A stretch of DNA of 64,000 nucleotides from the NCBI GenBank assembly GCA_900169235.1, contig FWCC01000120.1:1-64000 (forward strand), read 5' to 3'. Shown here piece by piece: positions 1 through 10,105 of this stretch; the stretch's first letter is position 1, and every line of letters begins with the position of its first letter. The position numbers and the translations under genes were made by a program. The notes beneath the pieces were generated by a model. It did not search any database. It worked only from the letters and a program-made list of their open reading frames with translations, and was not told the DNA's origin. Source of the DNA: Zarea fungicola (Eukaryota; Ascomycota; Sordariomycetes; Hypocreales; Cordycipitaceae).

Positions 1-520
1 AAACTCGTGCTCAGGGACTTAGCCTACAAGCTGCGCAATAATATGCCATGCTGGGTCGTACTGGTTGGTAACTTGTATTATCCGATTGCGGCGTGCATGT
101 GCCGACTGCAGCGATTGCGCAACCACTAATTCTGCAGCTATAGGGGGGAGCACAGGGGGCGAGAGACAACCAGCAATACTACGACAGCCTGCCAGTAGTA
201 AATGGCCGCTCAGGCCCTGGAACGTTTGGCTCGTCCACTGGCAACGCCCACTAGCAGCTGCTGTCGAGCCCACTAAACGCCCCAGCATCGCCAAAACTCC
301 CCAATCCGGTGCTCCCAATTTCAAACTTGGAGGCCCGAAAGACAGCCCAAATTTACCTTTGACAGGGGCCTCTCCACCCCCCACTCCGACTACCAGCCGG
401 GCAACCAGCAGCAAGACCAAAGGGAAAAACCGCCCGGCTAATAACTACCAGGTACTTGTTACTTGTCTGATTCACACACCTCCAAGCCACGCAAACCACA
501 CAGAAAAAAAAGTCGCAATC
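1..520. promoter_or_regulatory. Presumed upstream region of the aconitase gene
   Basis: No coding region is supported here. The stretch precedes the aconitase start codon at 521. Open frames cross it on both strands, but they carry no recognisable domain and overlap each other. A poly-A run just before the ATG (about 503-510) fits a 5' leader. Confidence 0.5.
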
Positions 521-3078
521 ATGGCTCCAATGGCAATGGCAGGCCGCCGTGGAGGTGCGATGACTGTATGCAAAAACCCAATTGATATTTATTCTTGGTT
601 TTGTTCCTTTTTATATGCTAATTCTCTCGCCTTTTTTCGACATAGACCCTTGTCCGCTCTGCTTCGTTGAGCTCCGGCTCCGGAGCTGCTACAGCACTCT
701 TCAGACACCACAATAACCACATCGCGACAACGACGTTTGCAAAGTCGGCATCCCGCTCCCTCTCGACTGCCACCTCGCTGCCGCCGACCTACGAGCGTCT
801 CTTCAACAAGTACACCGAGGTGCGTCGCGTCCTCGGCACCCAGCGTCTGACCCTCGCCGAGAAGATCCTCTACAGCCACCTGCACAACGTCGAGGAGTCG
901 CTCCTCACCAACACGGACAATGGCCTCAATATTCGCGGTAGCGCCAATCTGCGCCTCAATCCCGACCGCGTCAACATGCAGGATGCCTCGGCGCAAATGG
1001 CCCTGCTGCAGTTCATGTCGTGCAACCTCGAGCGTCCCGCCATCCCGGCCAGCATCCACTGCGACCATCTGATTGTCGGCTCCAAGGGTGCGCAGGACGA
1101 CTTGTCCTCGGGCATCCAGGTCAACAAGGAAGTCTTTGACTTTCTCGAATCGGCAGCACGCAAATATGGCATGGACTTTTGGCCACCCGGTGCCGGCATC
1201 ATCCACCAGACTGTGCTGGAGAACTATGCCCTCCCCGGTCTCATGATGCTCGGTACCGACAGTCACAGCCCCAATGCTGGTGGTCTCACCACCATTACCA
1301 TTGGTGTCGGTGGTGCGGATGCCGTCGAGGCTCTCGTCGGTGCGCCCTGGGAGCTCAAGGCCCCCAAGATTCTCGGTGTCGAGCTTGTCGGCAAGCTCAG
1401 CAACTGGGCCACCCCCAAGGACATTATCCTGCGTCTCGCTGGCGAGCTCACCGTCCGTGGCGGCACTGGCTCCATCATTGAGTACTTTGGACCCGGCGTA
1501 GAGACTCTCAGCTGCACGGGCATGGCCACCTGCGCCAACATGGGTGCCGAGGTGGGCGCCACGACGTCCATCTTCCCCTACACGCAGGCTTCTGCCCGCT
1601 ACCTGGCCTCCACGCGCCGCACCCAGGCCGTCGCCAACATTGACGCCCTGCAGTCCTTCCCTGGCCACGGCAGCGTTAACGAAGACGCCCGCTTCCAGTT
1701 CCGGGCCGACGCAGGCGCCGAGTACGACCAGCGCATCACCATCAATCTCTCCGAGCTCGAGCCGCACATCAACGGGCCCTTTACGCCCGATCTTGCCACG
1801 CCGCTCTCCAAGTTCAAGGACGTCGTCAAGGACCAGCAGTGGCCCGAGGCCCTCTCGGCTGGCCTCATTGGTAGCTGCACCAACAGCTCCTACGAGGACA
1901 TGACCCGCGTCGAGTCGCTTCTCAAGGAGGCGGCAAGTGCCGGCCTCAAGCCCGCCGCTGATTTCTACATCACCCCCGGCAGCGAGCAGATTCGCGCCAC
2001 GCTCGAGCGTGACGGCACACTCGAGACCTTTGAGGGCGCCGGCGGCATTCTCCTCTCCAATGCCTGCGGCCCGTGCATCGGTCAGTGGAAGCGCCAGGAC
2101 GGCGTGGAAAAGGGCACCCCCAACGCCATCCTAACGTCGTACAACCGCAACTTCCGTGGTCGCAACGACGGAAACCCAGACACGATGAACTTTCTCGCCT
2201 CGCCCGAGATTGTCACCGCCATGGCCTTTGCTGGCTCCACCACTTTTAACCCCATTACCGACACACTCAAGACCCCCGACGGCAAGGATTTCAAGTTTTC
2301 CCCCCCGCACGGCAAGGAAGGCCCCGAGACGCCGTTTGAGTCTGGAGTCGCCTCTCTTGGCGTCCTCTCCCAGGCGGCCGACCCCAGCGTCCAGGTCGCC
2401 ATCTCCCCGTCCTCGGAGCGCCTCGCCTTCCTGGAACCCTTCCCTGGCTTCCCGGCCTCTGACCTCTCGGGCCTCCGCGTCCTCGTCAAGGTCACCGGCA
2501 AGTGCACCACCGACACCATCTCCGCCGCGGGACCCTGGCTCAAGTACAAGGGCCACCTGCCCAACATCTCCACCAACACGCTCAATACGGCCGTCAACGC
2601 CGAGACGGGCGAGGTCAACGCCGCCTACGACCTCGACGGCAGCAAGCACACTATCCCGGAGCTGGGCGAGCTCTGGAAGCAGCGCGGGCAGGAGTGGCTC
2701 GTCGTCGCCGAGCACAACTACGGCGAGGGGTCCGCGCGCGAGCACGCCGCCCTGCAGCCGCGGTACCTGGGCGCCCGCGTGGTGCTGACCAAGTCGTTTG
2801 CGCGCATCCACGAGACCAACCTCAAGAAGCAGGGAGTCGTCCCGCTGACCTTTGCCGACGAGGCCGACTTTGACAAGATTGCCGCCGGCGACGAGGTGGC
2901 CACCGTCGGCCTGTACGAGATGCTCCAGAACGGTGGCAGGGGCGAGGTGCAGCTCAAGGTCACCAAGAAGGACTCGGGCGAGGAGGTGCTCATCCCGACC
3001 AAGCACGCCGTCAGCAAGGACCAGGCGGGCTTTATCCTGGCTGGTAGCGCGCTGAACTTGTTGTCCAAGGGTATTTAG
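521..3078 (+). CDS. aco2: Aconitate hydratase, mitochondrial, Aco2 type
   Basis: Iron-sulfur dehydratase of the aconitase family, expected in the mitochondrial matrix. Exons are 521-565 and 646-3078, giving 825 aa. The 80 bp intron (ACT|GTATGC...CATAG) separates a short Arg-rich first exon, MAPMAMAGRRGGAMT, from the rest of a presumed transit peptide ending near SRSLSTATSLP. The [4Fe-4S] cysteines are visible in GSCTNSSYEDM and NACGPCIGQW, and substrate-site motifs TDSHSPNAGG and EGSAREHAA are intact. The stretch PWELKAPKILGVELVGKL and the YFGPGVETLSCTGMAT region look more like yeast Aco2 than Aco1. Yeast Aco2 is linked to homocitrate dehydration in lysine synthesis; the role of the filamentous-fungal homologue is less clear. 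A main TCA-cycle role cannot be excluded. The gene converges with its neighbour. Confidence 0.92.
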
Positions 3079-3790
3079 AGAGAGGGGGAGAGAGGGAGGG
3101 AGGGAGATTAAAAATGTTTGAGAAAAAAAAGACAAAATCTTTGGAGCAGAGAAAAGCAGCATTCAAATCTTGATGCATTTAGTTGGATAGGGAGTCAAAG
3201 ATGTTTTTTTCTAGGAGTTTTATTACGTTCTTTTTTCTTCTTTTTCAATTCTGTGGCTTCTTGGCAACAGAATCGAGTATCTGGCTGGTGCCAGCCAAAA
3301 AGAAGTGCAAGCAACAATGATTTTAGTTTCATGTAACTACTATTTCTTTACATGTCAATATACCAAACCATTTCTGTTTACTATTGTAGAAAAAAAAGAG
3401 TAATAATCAACTGAAAATGCCATGCTTTTTGGTTCTCATATGTTCATTAATGGAATATGCTACCTAGTTTCATGACCTTGAAAATGCCATGCATCACAAT
3501 GTACAACCCTGTCGCCCATTTCAATGCTCTCTGTGTGTTGCTGTTTATACCACAAGCAGATTGCCCTTGAGTCGCATCCATCTCGAATGAAATAATAAAT
3601 ATATCCTGTAACATGACAGGGCCAGTTTAGGATGGGGGATATAAGCGCAAAACGAGCAGGGCAGAAAAGCGGAAGAAAAAAAAAAGAAAGCATAGCAAGT
3701 TCCGAGGAAGAATGGCAAAAAATCTGAAAGAAGAAAAGCCCTTTAAAGACAAAAACTCCGCAAGCAAAAGATGTGAAATCTCTCTTCTCG
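3079..3790. other. Convergent intergenic region
   Basis: This lies between two convergent genes and presumably holds both 3' UTRs. A GA-rich run follows the aconitase stop (about 3078-3106), and there are several homopolymer A/T runs. I see no gene, RNA or repeat family. Confidence 0.5.
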
Positions 3791-5536
3791 TCACTCTTCC
3801 CCGCTCCAAAACTTGTCATAATTCTGCCAGATCACTTGTGAACCGTGTTCGATGACTCGCTGAACGACTTCTTCTCGCTCCTTGGTCTGACGCATCCACA
3901 TGCACGCCTTGACCCAGGCTGGGTTGTTCTGCACGTACAATGGCAGCTGATGCTCGGGAATGTCGCCAAAATCCATCACCCTCCTGTAGCCTGCTGCCTG
4001 TGGATCGCGACGCGGGCTGCGGCCTGCAGAACCTCTAGTTCGCGGACGGCGCCTCATCTCATCCTGCAGCTCCTGCTCGTGCAGCCACCGCAGCCGCTGC
4101 GTAACTTTTCCGAACCACTTCTTGCGGTTCGGGCGGCCGCGAATCTCGTGCGCCTTGTCTTTCCACCACTGCTCTGATCGCACCAGCGGTCTGTGGATCG
4201 CTGGGTTGGCATATACGTAGATTGTCTTGTCGTCATCAATGCCGGCGCTGGATGATGATGTCGTGGGGCGTGACGTTGAGACGCCACGGGGAGGTCGCAG
4301 GCTACTCTGTGAATAAATCATGGCATCAAAGGTGTTGGAATCGAATAATTTTTGCTTGGGTCTGTTGGAAACAGTACGTGGCCTGATGGCCGGCATGGGT
4401 TTGTTCACAAGGGCGAATTGGGTTTCGTTGGCGCGTCGTCTGTGTTTATTGCTGAGCCGCCTTTGGCGTAATTGGGCCAAGGGAATATCATCATCAGATG
4501 ATTCGGCAGAAGCAGCTCGGCAGCTGGTAATGCTAGCGACAGTGATGCTCTGCTCGCTCACCTTGGGCTCTTTGGTAGGCATCTCTCGAGATGACGCTTC
4601 CAATGTCGATGGCCTAATGGGCAAACACGCGTTGTCATCGCTGTCACTGATGTATATAACTTCATGACCGTGGCCAATCCTTGACGAGGGTGGTTGTGGC
4701 CGTGATGAGGGTGGTTGCAGCCTCGATGAAGATGGTTGTGGCCTTGGTTTGGCTTTCTTTTTCTGCTTCCGGCGCATAACCTCCTCCGTCTTTGCTACAC
4801 TCGCCGCCTTTTCTTGTGCGCCGTGATTTGTCCCGGTGTAAGGAGGGCGCAAGGCGGGAAGCCCCTCGGCCATCGGTGCCACTTGTGCCCTGAAAACGGG
4901 CGCATGAGCAGACCTTTCTTTGTCTCGACCATCAGACGGAATGACAATGTCTGCACGCTCAAAGGAGCGGGGCACATGGTCGCCGTTGGTACTGGTGTTG
5001 AGTGGGCAAGGTGCCGCTCCTGCCGTGTATCCTGTGTCGCTAGACATGGTGACATCTTCCATGGAGGATACAGATGAAAGATCTCGTGGGCGCTCGGGTG
5101 GCTCTTTTGTTTGCAAACATGAAAGTGAAAGTGGTGGTGTGGCCTCATCGCCAGGTGCGTGTTCTCCACCTGGCGGCCCCGGCGCTTGTGCTTGTGATTG
5201 ACGGCTTTGTTCATCCAGCCTCGCCGCAGCCGTGAGCGCGCTCGTGGCCACAAGACCAACCGTGGTACCCAATGCCCCAATCAAATTGGCAGTTTCAGGC
5301 GCTGCAGCTGGCTTCTCGACATCTTGCCGTTTTGACTCTAAGCTCTCACGATAAGACTTGGGGAGAAACTGCCTATGAGTCCGCTTCGAGGTCCATCTAG
5401 CTTTGGTGATTTTGTTCACAGAGTCTGTACTCGGCACACAAGCCGCGGGTGCCTTTGCCACGCCAGTGCTTTCAGTGCCGTTTTGCAGCAAAGGGTGATT
5501 TGGCCGGACGAGCGGCCGGGCGGCAGGAAGACTCAT
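3791..5536 (-). CDS. Unrecognised, largely disordered protein with SUMO-interaction-like motifs
   Basis: Single-exon frame of 581 aa; I do not recognise the family. Most of it is low-complexity (Ser, Pro, Arg, Gln). A basic patch, RRKQKKKAKPRP (about 255-266), could be a nuclear localisation signal. It is followed by three degenerate PQPPSSR-like repeats (about 267-286). At 293-301 VIYISDSDD is a hydrophobic core followed by acid/serine, which matches the SUMO-interaction consensus; ADIVIPSDG near 195 is a weaker second one. SSDDDIPLAQLRQRR (about 346) is acidic then basic. The C-terminal 130 residues look folded: KKWFGKVTQRLRWLHEQEL and DFGDIPEHQLPLYVQNNP, rich in Trp. A nuclear role is inferred only. 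The start is the first ATG; GGTATGAGT around it could also be a 5' splice site, so the N-terminus is uncertain. Confidence 0.7.
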   Translation of the reverse strand: MSLPAARPLVRPNHPLLQNGTESTGVAKAPAACVPSTDSVNKITKARWTSKRTHRQFLPKSYRESLESKRQDVEKPAAAPETANLIGALGTTVGLVATSALTAAARLDEQSRQSQAQAPGPPGGEHAPGDEATPPLSLSCLQTKEPPERPRDLSSVSSMEDVTMSSDTGYTAGAAPCPLNTSTNGDHVPRSFERADIVIPSDGRDKERSAHAPVFRAQVAPMAEGLPALRPPYTGTNHGAQEKAASVAKTEEVMRRKQKKKAKPRPQPSSSRLQPPSSRPQPPSSRIGHGHEVIYISDSDDNACLPIRPSTLEASSREMPTKEPKVSEQSITVASITSCRAASAESSDDDIPLAQLRQRRLSNKHRRRANETQFALVNKPMPAIRPRTVSNRPKQKLFDSNTFDAMIYSQSSLRPPRGVSTSRPTTSSSSAGIDDDKTIYVYANPAIHRPLVRSEQWWKDKAHEIRGRPNRKKWFGKVTQRLRWLHEQELQDEMRRRPRTRGSAGRSPRRDPQAAGYRRVMDFGDIPEHQLPLYVQNNPAWVKACMWMRQTKEREEVVQRVIEHGSQVIWQNYDKFWSGEE

Positions 5537-7271
5537 ACCTGCCTCTTGCGCAGAAGCGCACAGCGGGATGGTAGAGTTCTGAGTCCACCAATATTCCCCG
5601 AATATCGATGTCTCATGGCTAGTTGCGAATCCGACGGGCAGTATGCTACCGCCTTGTCCAGGTATTTGAAAGCTTCTTGCCCAGCAAGCTGCGTGTCGGG
5701 CGGGAGTGTCTAGCGTTCATGTGGTCAGCATATCGGCATCCTTATTAATTGAAATAAAAATAAATTGTGAGCAATTATTTTCGTCAGATCTTTTCAGTTT
5801 ATTTTTTGTGACTTCAAACTTGAAACGCAGCGGTTCCTGTGTCATGATTGCCGTGGGCGATGAAGCCATTGTTTGTCCGCCGCGGCCTTTGGCCTGGGTT
5901 AGTAGCGCAGCAATAACCGAGGCTCCAAATTGCGGCAGGATGAGATGAGATTGCTCTACAACCCAGCCAGGTGTTACGATGAGACTGGGAGCTCTTTCGT
6001 GCTGGTACGTGGCTGGGTAGAAATACGTCTAGCCGCCGGTGGACGGGAGGCAAGACAGATGGCAGGTGACACAGGCCCCAGATGGTTTCGTTCTGTCAGA
6101 CCTTTTACCATTGGGCATCATTCGGGCAGTTTTGGTATCTAGTATAAGAGGCGCATATACTTACTAGAAAACAGGCGGGTATCGGTGCTTAACGTAGTGT
6201 TGACAAAGTCGAGTAGCTGTACGGAGTAACGGGGGCATAAATATCCTAGGCGGCTACGCACGGCAGGCACATGCCCGGCAGACCAGTGGTCGCGAGTGCG
6301 GTCGCGAGTGCAGTCGCGGGTGCAGCAGGTATGGTTCCAGGCGGCCTGCGGACTGCAGACTGCACACGGCAGAAATTGGTCGCGCGTCTCGCGCGGATGG
6401 CGAGTATCAAGTATAGCAGTACGGTCAAGAAAGGGAACGCCAAAGTCGGGCAGCTCTGAATGGGCAGACAATGGAGCCAACACAGCAGGCGTGCTGCTAG
6501 GTCTATTCTGGCAATGAGTCGTCCTTGAAGAGGCGGGACTTTGCTGGGTCTGTCCAGTTGCCAATCGAGACCGCCTTCCAAAGTGAGTGCAGGATCTAAG
6601 AAACCCAGCCAAGAGAGGCCTGGGCCCGATGCGTTTACAGGGTGCATCAGCTTACTTTGGCGGGCGGGGGGGCCATTTCCAGGCGGGCCAGCGCCACAGG
6701 AGCGCCACCGACGGCGCTGAAGAGCAGCAATTACGGGCAGAACAGGCAGCTATCATCGGGCAGCCATCAGTGGGTGCAGACGCTGCAGAGAACCACTGCG
6801 AACAGACAAACACGCCTGTCTCAGTCACTAATAATAACCACTAACTCATGTAACAGGCACAGCAAACTGGATCAGGGGTGACCTGTTTGCTTGGCAGACG
6901 TTGCTGCATCTACAACTCCAGGTGTCTATCCATTGATGCATGCAACCTGCTTGCATGCGTCGCTTCGATTTTTGTATACCCCTCTACTCCAACGAGCCAT
7001 ACTTCTAAACCTTGTCCAATACTACACTCTTGACCCCAAAACGCCATCCCCCCCAACCAAGTTTCCAACCACAGCGCCTACAAACGCCTGCCCACAGAGG
7101 TTGAGAGGCTTCCCGCGTTCCACGTGCTAGCGCGGGGCAGATTGACACCATGTCTTCTGCCACAATTTAATACACGACAGTCTTGGCGAGCACCTCTGAG
7201 CTGCGCCATTGCCACGACCCTTCCTAATCAACGCTCCTATACCCGACTCGCGCTGCACAAGGTCTCGCAAG
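5537..7271. promoter_or_regulatory. Divergent promoter region between the 3791-5536 gene and cex1
   Basis: A 1.7 kb gap between divergent genes. Open frames of 60-157 codons occur on both strands but overlap each other and carry no recognisable domain. It contains a 12-bp tandem repeat (6288-6323, listed separately) and a pyrimidine-rich stretch before the cex1 ATG. Confidence 0.45.
6288..6323. repeat. 12-bp tandem repeat, three copies
   Basis: Three head-to-tail copies of GGTCGCGAGTGC, the third with two changes (AGTCGCGGGTGC). It lies in the divergent promoter region about 950 bp upstream of the cex1 start. No function is assigned. Confidence 0.8.
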
Positions 7272-9912
7272 ATGGATTTTCTCAAGTCGGCCGTGGCCTC
7301 CGCCATGGCCAAAGGCCCCCCCTTCCCCTATACCTTTGGCGACAAGGTGGACGTGGACGAGTCCATCTGGACCCTGTACAATGGTACCAAGAGGGCAAGT
7401 GTTGCGCCGCCGGTGCTATCTTTGTTCAAGTTACTAACTGTGCCTTTAGGAAGACGGCTCCAACTGCAGCATCTTCTCCTTTGATGTCACCGCCCATAGA
7501 GGCCTTTTACCGCTTGCGAGAAACGCGCTCAAGAAGCTACGGACGATCCGCCACCCTGGCGTAATCAAGGTCTTTGACACGGTAGAAGTACGTGCTACAT
7601 GTTTTGTTTTTGGACTCTACGCACCGCAGCGTCTAACAATTAGTACAGACGGATACATATATTTATATTGCCACCGAGCGAGTTGTTCCTCTGAGATGGC
7701 ATGTCCGACGCAAGGCCCTTACTCCTGAAACGATAAAATGGGGTCTTCACGGTATTTCGGTACGAAGCGATACCCAGCCAGAAATAGCCGGCATCTAACA
7801 CTTTCCAGCGAACTCTCAAATTTATAAACTCAGACGCCTCTTCTATCCACGGCTGCGTGCGCGTTGGATCCATATATACCTCCGAAAGCGGCGAGTGGAA
7901 GATGGGCGGCTTCGAAGTCCTCAGCAGTATTAAAGACGACGAGTCTTGCATCTATGTCGGTGCTGTCTACACCCAATATAATGCACCAAAAGCTAATCTA
8001 GAGTAGACATACGGCAGCCTTGTCCCTGACTCTGCTCGGTACTCGCCCCCCGAAGTTGTGCAAAGCGGGTGGGATGTTATCAAAAAGAACCCGCATTCTG
8101 CTGTTGATGCATTCAATTATGGAGTGTTGATTTACGAGGTATTCAACGGCGACTACAACGGACGAGACAGCGCTGGCCAAACTCGCGGGATACCCCCCAC
8201 AATGCACTCCAGCTACAAGCGACTCTGCAACGCGAACCCGAAAGCCCGTATATCTATTTCCGCATTCCTCGATCAGGGAAGTCGTCGCGACGCCTTTTTC
8301 GATACCCCTCTCATCAAGTTGACAGAAGGCATTGATAATCTGGGTATCAAGACGGAAGAGGAGCGGGAGCAGTTCCTAAAGTTTGTCGCCTCCACCGTCA
8401 CCTTACCTCTCTTTATACTGACAATGGCAATAGTGATCTTGAACAAGTATCAGATGACTTTCCCGAGGACTTTTTCATCATGAAGGTTCTTCCAGAGCTC
8501 ATGAAGTCGGTAGAATTTGGTGGTGGTGGACCCAAGGCCATCAGTGTCGTGCTCAAGATTGCCTCCAAACTGTCGCAGGACGACTTTGAGGCGAAAATGA
8601 TTCCATTTATTGTCCGGATATTCGGCAACCCTGATCGTGCCATTCGAGTTTGTTTATTAGATAGCCTTCCCGTTATCATTGACCAGCTGCCGCAAAAAGT
8701 TGTCAATGATAAAATCTTTCCCCAAATTGTTTGTCACCCCAATTGTCCCAAACTGCCACCTGCATAATCTAACTTTTTTTCTTTTAGGTCGCTGGCTTCA
8801 CTGATGCCGCTCCTATAGTCAGAGAACAAACGCTAAAGTCGGTTTTGGTGTTAATCACAAAGCTGTCTGATCGCACAATCAACGGCGAACTGCTCAAGCA
8901 TCTCGCCAAGACTGCCAATGATGAACAACCAGGCATTCGCACAAACACAACAATTTGCCTGGGCAAAATTGCAAAGTACCTCGGAACGTCTTCTCGCTCC
9001 AAGGTGCTCATCGCGGCATTTACCCGATCCATGCGAGATCCATTCGTCCATGCACGCAATGCTGCACTGATGGCATTGGCTGCAACGACGGAGTTTTTTA
9101 CGGAGGAAGACTGTGCCATACGTATCCTCCCTGCTCTTTCACCTCTTCTAATTGACAAGGAAAAGCTGGTCCGTGATCAGGCAACTCGCGCTATGGAGAC
9201 ATATCTGCAAAGGATCAAGAAAGCCGCATCAAGTATGCCCGACACTGCGCTACCGCCACAGCAGGCCGGTGACGGCCAAGCTGCTCGCATGGGTACGCCG
9301 CAGCCGAGTGGCGGCTCTCAGGGTTGGACTGGCTGGGCCATCTCATCCTTTACGAACAAGATTTCAACTGCCGCCGGCGAAATGCAGACAGCAAACGGAG
9401 CAGCTCCCCCAGCTACTGCCTCGGCTCAGTCTCCGAACCCTGATAGCCGCCGGGTGACCTCATCCGCATCTACACTACACCGACAGGCGCTAGCTTCACC
9501 GTCAGCTTCCACTGCGGCACCTTCTCCTACCCCCAGTGCCGTAGCCGAAGACTTCTTTGGCGACACGACCAACGGAGACGATGCCGGCGGATGGGGCGAC
9601 ATGGATGACCTGGACGAGGACGGTACATGGGGTGAAACTAGCCAGCCTGCGACCAAGGCTGCGCCGGCTGCCACGGCTTCAGCCACACCGTTTGACGAAG
9701 GCGAACCAGACTTTGCAGGATGGCTCGCCGCACAATCACAAAAGAAGACTTCGGCAAAGGCGTTGCCCAAGGGCCTGGCAAAGGGCGGCACAAGCGCAGC
9801 AAAAAAAGTGCCTGCGAAGCCAGTGTCAAAGGCCAAGCCTGTAGTGGCCAAGAAGATAGACCTGACGCCCAAGGTCGACGACGACGGCGAGGGTTGGGGA
9901 GATGGCTGGTAG
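7272..9912 (+). CDS. cex1: Cex1/SCYL1-type pseudokinase with HEAT repeats
   Basis: SCYL1/Cex1-family pseudokinase. Relatives act in cytoplasmic tRNA export and COPI-linked Golgi traffic. Exons: 7272-7394, 7450-7587, 7649-7759, 7809-7955, 8007-8380, 8434-8728, 8788-9912; about 770 aa. The kinase-like domain (about 15-290) lacks the usual catalytic residues: the HRD region reads IHGCVRVGS and DFG reads GGFE. Family landmarks are IRHPGVIKVFDTVE, EWKMGGFE, YSPPE and MKVLPELMKSVEFGGGGP. HEAT-like helices follow to about 560, then a Ser/Ala/Pro linker and acidic Trp motifs WGDMDDLDEDGTWGE and a C-terminal GEGWGDGW. The first intron reads AGG|GCAAGT...TTTAG, a GC-AG intron; only this junction keeps the conserved NGTKREDGS in frame. 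The 5' end of the fourth intron (7956 or 7965) is uncertain. Confidence 0.9.
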
Positions 9913-10105
9913 AAAAGACTGATAGAGTAATATGTAGTCAATATTCTTTAATGATATCATCACTTTTTTGGATACACTTTCCAATGCAGCCCAATTTAAT
10001 CTATTCTTTTATTAAAATAAAAATGCTCAGTAATTTACAATGTCGCTTGTATTGTAGAAAGGTGGCTAGCTATTTAATAGTACAATTTTGTTCAAAAAAA
10101 AATTG

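Noticed and set aside
65..670. 201-codon plus-strand frame ahead of aconitase
   Set aside because: It overlaps the presumed promoter, the aconitase first exon and its intron in another frame, and has no domain.
589..3162. Long antisense frames (392 and 343 codons) opposite aconitase
   Set aside because: GC-rich codon-position shadows of the strongly supported aconitase gene; no recognisable domain.
5537..7271. Several 60-157 codon frames on both strands
   Set aside because: Mutually overlapping, no recognisable motif, no consistent splice joining.
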